From SHVZ01 sp041906305 (lineage in GTDB: Bacteria; Pseudomonadota; Alphaproteobacteria; SHVZ01), in NCBI GenBank assembly GCA_041906305.1, contig JAYRJL010000001.1:1488001-1552000 (forward strand): a stretch of DNA of 64,000 nt, read 5' to 3'. Within the stretch, counting starts at the first letter, position 1; every line of letters begins with the position of its first letter. Below the pieces are notes generated by a model. It had not been told where the DNA came from and did not search any database. It was given only the letters and a program-made list of their open reading frames with translations. Shown piece after piece: positions 31,611 to 40,162 of this stretch. The position numbers and the translations under genes are program-made.

Positions 31611-33395
31611 ATGCCGTTGACCCGGGTATTGATCGCCGAAGACAGCCGGACGCAGGCGGAGCAGCTGCGTTTCATCCTGGAGGCGGAAGGTTACGAGGTC
31701 GTGGTGGCGCCCGACGGGGATCGGGCCATGGCGGCGTTCAACGACGGCGCCTTCGACATGGTCGTCTCCGACATCGTGATGCCCGGTCTTTCCGGTTACG
31801 AGCTCTGCAAGGAGATCAAGGAGTCGAAGTCACGCGACACGCCGGTCGTCCTGCTGTCGTCCTTGAGCGATCCGATGGACATCGTCCGCGGTCTCGAGTG
31901 CGGCGCCGACAACTTCGTCACCAAGCCATACGAGCCCGAGCAGATCCTCGCCCGGCTCAAGACCGTGCTCGACAACCGGCGCATGCGGAGCGCGAGCCGG
32001 CTGAAGATGGGCATCGAGGTCGTCTTTCTCGGCAAGACGTTCATCATCAACTCGGACAAGGAGCAGATTCTCGATCTGCTGATGTCGACCTTCGAGGATA
32101 TCGTCCGCACCAATCGCGGGCTGATCGACAGCAAGACCGAGCTCAACGAGGCCAAGATGGAGATCGAGCGCCATGCCCGCGATCTCGAGCGTCTGGTCGA
32201 GGAGAGGACAAGGGAGGTCCGCGAGCGGACCGAGCAGCTGCACCAGTCGCAGAAGATGGAAGCGGTCGGGCAGCTCACGGGAGGCATCGCGCACGACTTC
32301 AACAATCTGCTCTCGGTCATGATCGGCAACCTCGATCTCGTCCAGGCGCAGCTCAAGAACGACCCTGATGCCAAGCAGATCATCGAGATGGCGCTTGCCG
32401 CCGGGATGCAAGGCGCGGACCTGACGCGTCAGCTGCTCGCGTTCTCGCGCAAGCAGCAGCTCCGTCCACAGGTCTTCGACCTCGGCAAGCTGGTGACGCG
32501 CACGTCAACGCTCCTGCGCCGGACAATCGGCGAGAACGTGGAGATCAAGGTGACACCGGCGGACGGGCTCTGGCAGGCGGAGGCCGATCCATCGCAGGTC
32601 GAGTCGGCGCTTATCAACCTCTCGATCAACGCCCGTGATGCAATGCCGGATGGCGGGCAGATCGTCATCGAGGCCGAGAACAAGCATCTGGACGCCAGGT
32701 ATGCGGTCGAGAATCCCGGCGTGACACCCGGCGACTACGTGATGCTGGCGGTCAGCGATACCGGCACGGGCATTTCGCCGGAAATCCTGCCCCGCGTCTT
32801 CGAGCCGTTCTTCACCACCAAGGAAGTCGGAAAGGGCACCGGTCTCGGCCTCAGCATGGTCTACGGCTTCGCCAAGCAGTCGGGCGGTCACCTGAAGATC
32901 TACAGCGAGGTCGGCCATGGCACCACGGTCAGGCTCTACCTGCCGCGGGCGAAGTCCGAGAACCGCGACGAGCACATCGAAGTTCGCCCGACGGAGGGCG
33001 AAGGAGCGTCGTCGAAAACCATCCTCGTGGTCGAGGACAACGCGGCGGTCCGTTCAACGGTGCTTCTGCTGCTCTCGACCCTGAAGTACCAGGTGATCGA
33101 GGCCGAAAGCGGGCGCCAGGCGCTCGAAGTCCTCGGACGTGGCGACGAGATCGATCTGCTCTTCACCGACATCGTGATGCCCGGCGACCTGAGCGGCATC
33201 GAACTCGCCGGGAAGGCCCGTGCAATGAGGCCAGGGCTCAAGGTTCTCTTCACCTCCGGCTTCACCGAAGCCTCGATGCGGGGTGCGACGCTCGGGATGG
33301 ACGACCAGATCCTGAGCAAGCCCTACCGGCGCGACGAACTGGCGGCAAAGATCCGTGACGTCCTGGAGTCCGGGAAGAAGGGCGAGCCTGGTTGA
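31611..33395 (+). CDS. Hybrid histidine kinase REC-HK-REC
   Basis: A 594-aa soluble hybrid kinase with receivers at both ends: receiver 1 (Asp54, VVSDIVMPG), a charged coiled coil (~165-215, ELNEAKMEIERHARDLERLVEER), HisKA GGIAHDFNN (His228), HATPase with FEPFFTTKEVGKGTG, and receiver 2 (Asp520, LFTDIVMPG). The kinase core and second receiver are very similar to those of the preceding gene, indicating tandem duplication with loss of the GAF/PAS sensors. It would be driven only through its N-terminal receiver. It lies 22 bp after its neighbour. Confidence 0.93.
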   Translation: MPLTRVLIAEDSRTQAEQLRFILEAEGYEVVVAPDGDRAMAAFNDGAFDMVVSDIVMPGLSGYELCKEIKESKSRDTPVVLLSSLSDPMDIVRGLECGADNFVTKPYEPEQILARLKTVLDNRRMRSASRLKMGIEVVFLGKTFIINSDKEQILDLLMSTFEDIVRTNRGLIDSKTELNEAKMEIERHARDLERLVEERTREVRERTEQLHQSQKMEAVGQLTGGIAHDFNNLLSVMIGNLDLVQAQLKNDPDAKQIIEMALAAGMQGADLTRQLLAFSRKQQLRPQVFDLGKLVTRTSTLLRRTIGENVEIKVTPADGLWQAEADPSQVESALINLSINARDAMPDGGQIVIEAENKHLDARYAVENPGVTPGDYVMLAVSDTGTGISPEILPRVFEPFFTTKEVGKGTGLGLSMVYGFAKQSGGHLKIYSEVGHGTTVRLYLPRAKSENRDEHIEVRPTEGEGASSKTILVVEDNAAVRSTVLLLLSTLKYQVIEAESGRQALEVLGRGDEIDLLFTDIVMPGDLSGIELAGKARAMRPGLKVLFTSGFTEASMRGATLGMDDQILSKPYRRDELAAKIRDVLESGKKGEPG

Positions 33396-33450
33396 CTTGC
33401 CGGGCGCGGATGCTTCAATCGGTCGAGGCGAAGGGAAGGGGGTGGCCTGA

Positions 33451-33960
33451 ATGACCGCCAAGAAACCTCCGTCGACCGTGCTGTCGGCGATGGCGCGGCT
33501 GAACGAGCGGCTGGCCGAGCAGGAGACCGATGCGCAGTCGGCGGCGCGGCATCGCGAGCAGGCCGAGCGTCATCGTCGCGATGCGGCCGAGGCGGCGGTT
33601 GCCGACTGGCCGGAGGCGTTCCGTGTCCAGATGGAGGCCGCCCTTCACGATCAGGCGCAGCTCCTGGACGAAACCCAGAGGATGATGGCGGCCTGGACCA
33701 AGCGGCGTCAGGACGCGATGGAGTCAGGGTTCCGCACGCTGCAGAAGCTGTCGGCGTCCCGCGACGTGGCGGAGATGGCGGCCGCCTACAGCGAGTGGCT
33801 GACCAGCAGCATGGGCCGGATCATGGCCGACATGACGGCGGCCCAGGAAGGCGCGAGGCGTCTCGTCAATCTTGGCCAGTCGACGATGGCAGCTATGACG
33901 ACGAACGCTACTGCCGAGTCCGATCCAGGCACGCGCGGCAAAAGGCCTGCGAAGGGATGA
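33451..33960 (+). CDS. Phasin-like helical protein
   Basis: A 169-aa, almost wholly helical protein. The N-terminal half is a charged coiled coil (RLNERLAEQETDAQSAARHREQAERHRRD), and the C-terminal half matches the phasin pattern: WTKRRQDAMESGFRTLQKLSASRDVAEMAAAYSEWL (in part) and RIMADMTAAQEGARRLVNLGQ. Phasins coat polyhydroxyalkanoate granules. The ATG overlap with the following receiver gene places it in the operon, where it could be a partner of that receiver or a target of the pathway. The call is by helical pattern, so it is tentative. Confidence 0.55.
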   Translation: MTAKKPPSTVLSAMARLNERLAEQETDAQSAARHREQAERHRRDAAEAAVADWPEAFRVQMEAALHDQAQLLDETQRMMAAWTKRRQDAMESGFRTLQKLSASRDVAEMAAAYSEWLTSSMGRIMADMTAAQEGARRLVNLGQSTMAAMTTNATAESDPGTRGKRPAKG

Positions 33961-34337
33961 CCGCCGGTCGTGCCTTTCTTCTCATCGACGACGACCAGTT
34001 CTTCGCCAAGCTCACGGCGGCGATGCTGGCGCCGTCCGAGGTGGTGATCGCCAGGAACGGCACCGAAGGGCTCGCCTTCATGAAGACGCGGCAGTTCGAT
34101 CTCCTGATCACCGATCTGCTGATGCCGGAGAAGGACGGGATCGAAACCATCCTCGAAATCCGACGCGCGGACGCACGGCTTCCGATCCTTGCGATCTCCG
34201 GAGGTGGACGGTACGGCGCCCGCAGCGATCTGCTCGGCATGGCCCAGAAGCTCGGCGCCACCGCCGCGCTGGAGAAGCCGTTCTCGAAGGAGGAGCTTCT
34301 GGCGGCGGTGGAGAGGTGCCTAGGGCCAGCCGGTTGA
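33957..34337 (+). CDS. Single-domain response regulator 2
   Basis: A 126-aa stand-alone receiver: LLIDDDQFFAKLTAAML, phospho-acceptor Asp53 in LITDLLMPEKDG, AISGGGRYGARSDLLGMAQKLGA and Lys in LEKPF. It shares the SGGGR-x-LG-A pattern with the receiver at 25776-26165, so the two are paralogues. ATGA overlap with the phasin-like gene. It is the last clear member of the operon; the next gene starts 58 bp on and is metabolic. Confidence 0.9.
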   Translation: MTAGRAFLLIDDDQFFAKLTAAMLAPSEVVIARNGTEGLAFMKTRQFDLLITDLLMPEKDGIETILEIRRADARLPILAISGGGRYGARSDLLGMAQKLGATAALEKPFSKEELLAAVERCLGPAG

Positions 34338-34395
34338 AGAGGCGCGGGCACAGGGCTACGCTCCAATCCGGCTCTATTTCGCCGGAGCGGCCAAG

Positions 34396-35418
34396 ATGAC
34401 CTTGCGGATGATCGGACCCCTCGCTGGCGCCACCTTCGGCGGCCGGATCGATCATGGCGGCAGCGCGGAGATGATCGTCGCGGCGGCGGAGTCCGATCCG
34501 GTGGCACTGCCGAAGGCGCTGGCCGCGGCCGACGGATTGCTTCTGATCAAGGGAATGGACGCGATCGCGTCGTCGCCCGACCTGCTGCTGCGCCTGAGCC
34601 AACTTTTCGGGCCGGAGATCGAAGATTATCGCAGCAACCTGACCCCGCTGCACATGGTGCACACGGAGGTCCCGGAGATTCTGATCGTGTCGAACGTGCC
34701 TCCGGTCAGCCGGATGCCGCCGGCCTTGCCGGATCCGCCGCTGACGGCGGATGGCAAGCTTCCGGTTCAGTTCCCGCATCGGCGCGGTTGGCACACCGAC
34801 CAGAGCTATCGGCGGCCGCCTCCGGACGTCTCGCTGTTCTTTGCCGTGACACCTGTGCCGAAGGGACAGGGACAGACGCTGTTCGCCAATTGCGCCGCCG
34901 CCTACGACGCGCTGCCGCCCGCCCTGAAGGCGAAGGTCGAGACGCTCGACGGCTTGCATACGAAGGGTCGTACCGGAAGATCGTATGACCAAGTGCGGAA
35001 GGGGGAGCCCGTGCAGGCGCTTCGCCCTCACGAGCGCTCGCAGCGGCAGCCGGTGATCCGCGTCCACCCGGTGACCGGCCGCCGGTCGCTTTACCTTTGC
35101 GAATACGGCCAGATGGACTGGCTCGATGGGCCTTTCGTCGGCATGGAGCCGGGACCGGACGGCGAGGGCGCCAGGCTGCTGCACGATCTGGTGAGGCACA
35201 TCACCCAGCCGCGCTTCGTCTACGTCCATGAGTGGGACGCGGGTGACGTGCTGATCTGGGACAATCGCTGCCTGATGCATGCGGCGACCTGGTTCGACGC
35301 CGAGAAGCTCCAGCGCGTCATGTGGCGGACGACGGTCAGCGGCAATCCCGGCGCCGTCTACGCGGGAGAGCGGAAAAGCTGGATCCCGGTCGAGCCGGAG
35401 CCGGTCGCCGCCAACTAG
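34396..35418 (+). CDS. TauD/TfdA-family Fe(II)/2-oxoglutarate dioxygenase 1
   Basis: A 340-aa non-haem iron oxygenase. Metal ligands are seen as WHTDQSY (His133, Asp135) and the distal His in DNRCLMHAAT; the 2-oxoglutarate Arg is in LQRVMWRTTVSG. Family members hydroxylate taurine, alkylsulfates, carnitine precursors or phenoxy acids; the substrate here cannot be deduced. It is convergent with the next gene, whose stop shares the bases CTAG at 35415-35418. Possibly transcribed by read-through from the chemosensory operon. Confidence 0.85.
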   Translation: MTLRMIGPLAGATFGGRIDHGGSAEMIVAAAESDPVALPKALAAADGLLLIKGMDAIASSPDLLLRLSQLFGPEIEDYRSNLTPLHMVHTEVPEILIVSNVPPVSRMPPALPDPPLTADGKLPVQFPHRRGWHTDQSYRRPPPDVSLFFAVTPVPKGQGQTLFANCAAAYDALPPALKAKVETLDGLHTKGRTGRSYDQVRKGEPVQALRPHERSQRQPVIRVHPVTGRRSLYLCEYGQMDWLDGPFVGMEPGPDGEGARLLHDLVRHITQPRFVYVHEWDAGDVLIWDNRCLMHAATWFDAEKLQRVMWRTTVSGNPGAVYAGERKSWIPVEPEPVAAN

Positions 35419-36404
35419 CCTATCGGTGGATAGAGCCCTTCCTCGCGCGCCCGCACGCGGATCATGGCAGCGATCATCGCCAGCGTCGGCATGGGCACGC
35501 CGGCCGACTTCGCGAGCTGGAGCGGCACCGAATAGAGCGCATCGATCTCCATCGAGCGGCCGGCCATGAGGTCCTGAAGGATGCTGGGGCGATGTCCGAG
35601 CTTGGTGTTGACCCCGACCACGCGTTCGACGTCGAAGTCTGGCGCGCAGCCCATCGCCTTGATCAGCGCCTGCGCCTCGGCCATCAGCTTGCGCGACGTC
35701 TCGACCAGGACAGGCTCTTCGTAGGTCGCCATGACGGGCGAACGGGTCAGCACGCACATCGGACCGGCGCTCAGGTTAAAGGCGAGCTTCTCCCAGATCG
35801 TGTCACGGATCTTCGGCGTCACCGTGACCGGAAGGCCGGCCCTGCGGAAGGCGTCCGCCAGCCCCTCCAGCTCGGGCGTGGTCGAGCCGTCGGGTCGGCC
35901 GAAGAAGGTGCCGCGTGAGTGACCGCGAATCCTGACGACGCCGGGGGAGGGTACCGAGCTCGCAGGCCAGACGACGCTTCCGACGACCCGCTCGGTTCCC
36001 ACGACCTTGCGCAGCCGGTCATCCGGATCGAGCAGCGGGAGGCTGCGGCCGTCGTCTTTGCCGCCATGGCCGATGAAGTACCACCAGGGAATGCCATTGG
36101 TGAGGAACGCGACGGATGTCTTGGGTCCCAGCAGCGGCGCCAGCCCGTCGGCGATCGAAGGCAATGAGGGTGCCTTCACCGTTACCAGCACCGCATCTTG
36201 CGGACCGAGCCGCGCCGGATCGTCGGTGGCGCGGGGTGTCGAATGCACCGGCGGACCCTCGGGCTGCTCGACCGTGAGGCCTTTCTCCTGAATGGCCTTC
36301 AAATGTGCCCCGCGCGCCACCACCGAAACCGTGGCGCCCGACTTCGCGAGAAAGCCGGCGAGATAGCCGCCGATCGAGCCGGCGCCGAACACACAGATCT
36401 TCAC
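35415..36404 (-). CDS. Ketopantoate reductase-like (PanE/ApbA family) oxidoreductase
   Basis: A 329-aa NAD(P)H-dependent reductase. Rossmann motif KICVFGAGSIGGYLAGFLAKSG at the N-terminus, VTVKAPSLPSIADGLAPLLGP, LTNGIPWWYF, then the C-terminal helical domain IWEKLAFNLSAGP with the Lys typical of the family. True PanE makes pantoate for CoA. Members next to catabolic genes often act on other 2-oxo acids, so the exact substrate is open. Its stop overlaps the convergent dioxygenase stop. Confidence 0.82.
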   Translation of the reverse strand: MKICVFGAGSIGGYLAGFLAKSGATVSVVARGAHLKAIQEKGLTVEQPEGPPVHSTPRATDDPARLGPQDAVLVTVKAPSLPSIADGLAPLLGPKTSVAFLTNGIPWWYFIGHGGKDDGRSLPLLDPDDRLRKVVGTERVVGSVVWPASSVPSPGVVRIRGHSRGTFFGRPDGSTTPELEGLADAFRRAGLPVTVTPKIRDTIWEKLAFNLSAGPMCVLTRSPVMATYEEPVLVETSRKLMAEAQALIKAMGCAPDFDVERVVGVNTKLGHRPSILQDLMAGRSMEIDALYSVPLQLAKSAGVPMPTLAMIAAMIRVRAREEGLYPPIG

Positions 36405-36478
36405 CTTGAAGCGGCTCCCCTGCCGTCATCCTGGACGTGCTCGGAGGTTAGCTACCTCCGGGGAAGAGTGCCAGCCGG

Positions 36479-36640
36479 TCAGGCCGGCGGCTGCGGCGGC
36501 AGGCTGGCCGATACGTCGTTGGTCAGTGCCGGAGGGGCAACCCGCATGGACCAACCTTCGCCGCAGGCGGCGAGCAGCAGCGGCGAGAGCAGCACCACCA
36601 GCTTAACGATTCGCAGGATGGCTTTCGGATGATTGTTCAT
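36479..36640 (-). CDS. Small lipoprotein
   Basis: A 53-aa protein with a lipoprotein signal: MNNHPKAILRIVKLVVLLSP then LLLAAC, where Cys is the probable lipidation site, leaving a mature peptide of about 27 residues ending in a Pro-rich tail. The ATG at 36640 is chosen because a strong AGGAGG ribosome site lies about 7 nt before it; the frame is open further upstream without family support. No function is known. Confidence 0.6.
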   Translation of the reverse strand: MNNHPKAILRIVKLVVLLSPLLLAACGEGWSMRVAPPALTNDVSASLPPQPPA

Positions 36641-36726
36641 CGTGATTCCTCCTGGCCGGCAACGGAGCACCGGCATTCGCATTGCAAGAAGTTCAGCCGC
36701 TTCAACGCTTCGAAGGGGAGGATCGG

Positions 36727-36870
36727 ATGAGCGCAAGCGGACTGATCGGTGCGATCTTTTTGGTGCTGTCGTTCCTGGTCATTGTCGGTGAATGGGTTAG
36801 GCGCGATCTTAAATCCCGGCTCGCAAGTCAGCCGGCGTCGGACTCGAAGCCGCAGGCCCGGCGCCGCTGA
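36727..36870 (+). CDS. Small single-pass membrane protein
   Basis: A 47-aa protein: one N-terminal helix (SGLIGAIFLVLSFLVIVGEWV) and a basic cytoplasmic tail (RRDLKSRLASQPASDSKPQARRR). A GGGGAGG purine run is about 6 nt before the ATG. It is below usual length cut-offs, so the call rests on the signal-anchor pattern and ribosome site. Confidence 0.5.
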   Translation: MSASGLIGAIFLVLSFLVIVGEWVRRDLKSRLASQPASDSKPQARRR

Positions 36871-36917
36871 AATCCGGCAGCGCACCCGGTCGAAATTGCC
36901 GGGTGCGCCGCCATCGG

Positions 36918-37205
36918 TCAGTCGTTTTCCGGCATGACGTCGCCGGAGGGGGAAACGACGATACGGCGCTCGGCCCCGTCCTTGACGCCCATGCCGTGCC
37001 AGAAATTGTCACAGCCCTTCTTGGTGACTTTCACGTTCCGATAGCCCGCGGCCTCGAAGCGGCGCTTGGCGTCGTTCGCGGTCGAGGCGTCAATCTTGGT
37101 CCCGGGATCGCAGGCCGATGCGGCATGCCCTGGGACGATGAAGCCCGGTCCCGAGAGGACGGCGGCGAGGGCAAGGAACGCGGCTCCGGCAATTCTGGCA
37201 TTCAT
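36918..37205 (-). CDS. Small secreted protein of unknown function
   Basis: A 95-aa exported protein: signal peptide ARIAGAAFLALAAVLSGPGFIVPGHAA, then a ~65-residue domain with two Cys (ASACDPG, KKGCDNFW) and AKRRFEAAGYRNVKVTKKG. The ordered beta-alpha-beta pattern suggests a small PepSY-like fold, which is inference. It is convergent with the 47-aa membrane protein gene and divergent from the 133-aa membrane protein gene. Confidence 0.7.
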   Translation of the reverse strand: MNARIAGAAFLALAAVLSGPGFIVPGHAASACDPGTKIDASTANDAKRRFEAAGYRNVKVTKKGCDNFWHGMGVKDGAERRIVVSPSGDVMPEND

Positions 37206-37317
37206 GGGATTCCCCTTTCTCGCGACTGGACTGTCGGAGAGAAACGGGGAGGCGACCTGCGGGGTTCCGGTCGGCGTGCTAGCCTGCTACCGCAGGTCCA
37301 CCGAAGGAACTTCCGAG

Positions 37318-37719
37318 ATGACCATGATTCGGCAGCTGCCGCTGATCGGCTGCATCGCCCTCGTCTATGCGATCGTCGCCGTCTTCGGATCCGGGGCGCC
37401 CGTGGCGCCCGTTGCCTCGTTCACGCTGCCGTCCGGCGCCAGTTGGAGCTTCGCGATCGGGGACGTCCTGCTGCTGCTCTCGGTAGTGGCGCTCTATTTC
37501 GAGGTCCTGAAGGCGACGAGGACCTCGCAGGCCTCGGTTCTCGACCACATCCTGTCGCTGTTCTCGTTCGTCGCCTGCCTGATCGGCTTCCTGCTGGTGC
37601 CGGCGCTCGGTACCTCGACCTTCCTGCTGATCATGGTGATGGCGTTGTTCGACGTGATCGCCGGATTCACCATCACGATTTCGACCGCGCGCCGAGACTT
37701 CGCGGTCCCCGAGCGTTGA
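37318..37719 (+). CDS. Four-helix membrane protein of unknown function
   Basis: A 133-aa integral membrane protein with four hydrophobic segments (about residues 7-25, 44-63, 77-97 and 102-122). The ATG at 37318 is immediately followed by a second in-frame ATG two codons later. The layout resembles small uncharacterised alphaproteobacterial membrane proteins. The stop lies 3 nt from the convergent dcyD-like stop. Confidence 0.65.
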   Translation: MTMIRQLPLIGCIALVYAIVAVFGSGAPVAPVASFTLPSGASWSFAIGDVLLLLSVVALYFEVLKATRTSQASVLDHILSLFSFVACLIGFLLVPALGTSTFLLIMVMALFDVIAGFTITISTARRDFAVPER

Positions 37720-37722
37720 GCT

Positions 37723-38775
37723 TCAGGCCTCGATCAGGTCCTCGGCATAGGCGAAGACGGCCGGCATGCCGCCGGTGTGAAGGAAGACCACGGTCTCGCC
37801 CCTCTTGAGCTTGCCCTTGCGGACATGGCCGATCAGCCCGGCCATGGCCTTGCCGGTATATACCGGATCCAGGATCAGGCCTTCGGTCGAGGCGGCGAGC
37901 TTGACCGCTTCGCGGCACTCAGGCGTCACCAGGCCATACTTGGGGCCTACATAGCCGTCGTCGTTCTCGACATCGGCCGGCGAGATCGCGATGTCGAGGT
38001 CGAGATGCGCCGCCGCCGCATTGGCGATGCGGGCGATGTCCGTGGCGCGATCCTCCTCCCACAGCACCGGGCTGATGCCGACGATGCGTGTCGAAAGCCC
38101 GAGCGCCTTGGCGCCGAGAAGGAGGCCGGCCGGGGTCATGTTGGCGCCGGAAACGTAGACGCAGTCGGCCTTGAGCCCGCGCTGGGACAGCTGCGCGTCG
38201 ATCTCGGCCATGGCCTCGACGTACCCGACGGTCGAGATCGACAGCGTCGACATCGCAAAGGGCGAGACCAGATAGGGCTTGCGGCCGGCGGCCTTGAGCT
38301 CCGCCGTCTTGGCTTCGAGCATCGGGGGCAGGCGCTGCACGTCGTCGATGTCGACGACGGTCACGTTGGCGCCCATGAGCTTGTCGAGCAGCAGGTTGCC
38401 CTGGAGCTTGGGTCCCTTGATGCCGTGGACCAGCACGAGCTCGACCTTGAGGCCGAGGCGGCAGGCGGCAGCGGTGATCTGCCGGCACCAGTTCGACTGG
38501 GTATAGGCGCCGGCGACGATGGTGTCGCAGCCTGAGGCGAGGATGCCGGGGAAAAGGAATTCGAGCTGGCGCGCCTTGTTGCCGCCGAAGGCGAGGCCGG
38601 TCATGTCGTCTCGCTTGACCAGGATCTCGGGCCCGCCGAGGGCTGCGGTCAGCCGAGGACAGGCCTCCAGCGGTGTCGGCAAGGCAGCGAGCCGGGTGCG
38701 CGGCAGCCGGTCGATCCGGGCCTTGAGCTCCTCGCGGCTCATCGGGCGGTTGCGCGACTGGGTCTGTATGGCCAT
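37723..38775 (-). CDS. dcyD: D-cysteine desulfhydrase / ACC deaminase-family PLP enzyme
   Basis: PLP fold-type II enzyme that releases pyruvate, sulfide and ammonia from D-cysteine. The 350-aa protein has LPTPLEACPRLTAALGGPEILVKRDDMTGLAFGGNKARQLEF (in part; Schiff-base Lys in GGNKARQLE), GAYTQSNWCRQTAA-like QSNWCRQITAAACRLG, and the phosphate loop GANMTPAG. ATG at 38775 has AGGAGG 6 nt upstream; the longer frame adds a low-complexity tail. ACC deaminase is the main alternative, but the active-site context is closer to DcyD. Confidence 0.8.
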   Translation of the reverse strand: MAIQTQSRNRPMSREELKARIDRLPRTRLAALPTPLEACPRLTAALGGPEILVKRDDMTGLAFGGNKARQLEFLFPGILASGCDTIVAGAYTQSNWCRQITAAACRLGLKVELVLVHGIKGPKLQGNLLLDKLMGANVTVVDIDDVQRLPPMLEAKTAELKAAGRKPYLVSPFAMSTLSISTVGYVEAMAEIDAQLSQRGLKADCVYVSGANMTPAGLLLGAKALGLSTRIVGISPVLWEEDRATDIARIANAAAAHLDLDIAISPADVENDDGYVGPKYGLVTPECREAVKLAASTEGLILDPVYTGKAMAGLIGHVRKGKLKRGETVVFLHTGGMPAVFAYAEDLIEA

Positions 38776-38877
38776 GCGATCCTCCTGGAGAGAGGAGACG
38801 GTAGCATAAGCGGCATTTCCGAATGGAAGACCCATGTCGACGGCGGAACCGGAGAGCGCCCGCCGCCTTAATTCGGC

Positions 38878-40014
38878 GTGACAGTCCCCAACCTGCGACA
38901 ACTGCGTGATATCGATCCGCCTCTCACGGACGACGACTCCGTAGGCCCCCCCGCAACGGACGCGGCGCCCGCGGTCGATCCGCTACAGGGCACCTTCCTG
39001 ATCCAGACCGGGCTTTTCGTGGTCGTCATGCTCGGCGTCCTCTACGTGGCGAAGGCGATCATTCTTCCGGTAGTGCTGGCAGTCGTGCTCAAGCTGCTGC
39101 TGAACCCGGCACTGCGGTTCCTGGAGCGGTGGTCCGTGCCGCGGGTGGTGGCGGCCCTGCTGCTTATCCTGTCCGTCACGGCCTTCATCGTCGGCCTCGT
39201 CGCAGCGTTGACCGCGCCGGCCGGCGACTGGTTCGCCAAGCTGCCGTCGGCGATTCCGAGGATGCAGGAGCGGCTCGAGTTCCTGCGTGAGCCTGTCGAG
39301 ATCTTTCGGCGCTTCCTTCACGCGGTCCGCAGCATGACGCAGCTGGAGACCGCGACGGTGACGATTCCCGCGTCGGAAGGATCGCTGCCCGAGCAGCTCT
39401 TCGCCGGCACCTGGAACTTCGCCGCCGGCCTGTTCACGACCGGTCTGCTGTTGTTCTTCCTGCTGATCGCCGGCGACACCTTCCTGCGCAAGCTGGTGGA
39501 GGTGCTGCCGCGGTTCAGCGACAAGCGCCGCGCTGTCGAGATCTCCCAGCAGATCGAGAGCGACATCTCGGGGTACCTGCTGACCATCACCGCGATGAAC
39601 GTGCTGGTAGGTCTTGCGACAGGATTCGTGATGTGGGCCTGCGGCGTCGGCGACCCGGTTCTCTGGGGTGTGGTCGCCTTCCTGCTGAACTACGTGCCGA
39701 TCCTGGGGCCTCTGCTCGGCGTCGGGCTCTTTTTCCTGGTCGGGCTCCTGACGCTCGACGGGCTTGGCGAAGCATTGCTGCCCGCGAGCCTTTACCTGCT
39801 GATCCACCTCGCCGAGGGCGAGGGGATCACGCCGATGCTGCTGGCCCGGCGGTTCACGCTGAATCCGGTCCTGGTCATCCTGGCGCTGGTCTTCTGGTAC
39901 TGGATGTGGGGCGTGCCCGGCGCGATCCTGGCGGTGCCGATCATGGCGGTGACCAAGATCGTCTGCGACCGCGTCGGCCCGCTCAACCCATTCGGCCACT
40001 TCCTCTCGGGCTGA
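38878..40014 (+). CDS. AI-2E family transporter (PerM/TqsA-like)
   Basis: A 378-aa inner-membrane permease with about eight hydrophobic segments. Features: VVVMLGVLYVAKAIILPVVLAVVLKLLLNPALRFLE (in part), a soluble loop (~115-155), then GLLLFFLLIAGDTFLRKLVEVLPRFSDKRRAVEI, LLNYVPILGPLLGVGLFF (the P-x-x-G-x-x-x-G family signature) and LVFWYWMWGVPGAILAVPI. GTG start. Family members export small molecules, quorum signals or ions; the cargo here is unknown. Confidence 0.88.
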   Translation: MTVPNLRQLRDIDPPLTDDDSVGPPATDAAPAVDPLQGTFLIQTGLFVVVMLGVLYVAKAIILPVVLAVVLKLLLNPALRFLERWSVPRVVAALLLILSVTAFIVGLVAALTAPAGDWFAKLPSAIPRMQERLEFLREPVEIFRRFLHAVRSMTQLETATVTIPASEGSLPEQLFAGTWNFAAGLFTTGLLLFFLLIAGDTFLRKLVEVLPRFSDKRRAVEISQQIESDISGYLLTITAMNVLVGLATGFVMWACGVGDPVLWGVVAFLLNYVPILGPLLGVGLFFLVGLLTLDGLGEALLPASLYLLIHLAEGEGITPMLLARRFTLNPVLVILALVFWYWMWGVPGAILAVPIMAVTKIVCDRVGPLNPFGHFLSG

Positions 40015-40162
40015 AATAAGACTGACGGGGCAGATCCTTTTCTCCGGACTCCCGGCGCGGCCCAAGCCGCTCGGGTATCGCTCGTTTCCGCCGCCGCACC
40101 CTTGTCACGGGAACGGCACCCTTGCGCTCCCGTTGTGAGACTGCAAAGGCGGGAGATGTGCC

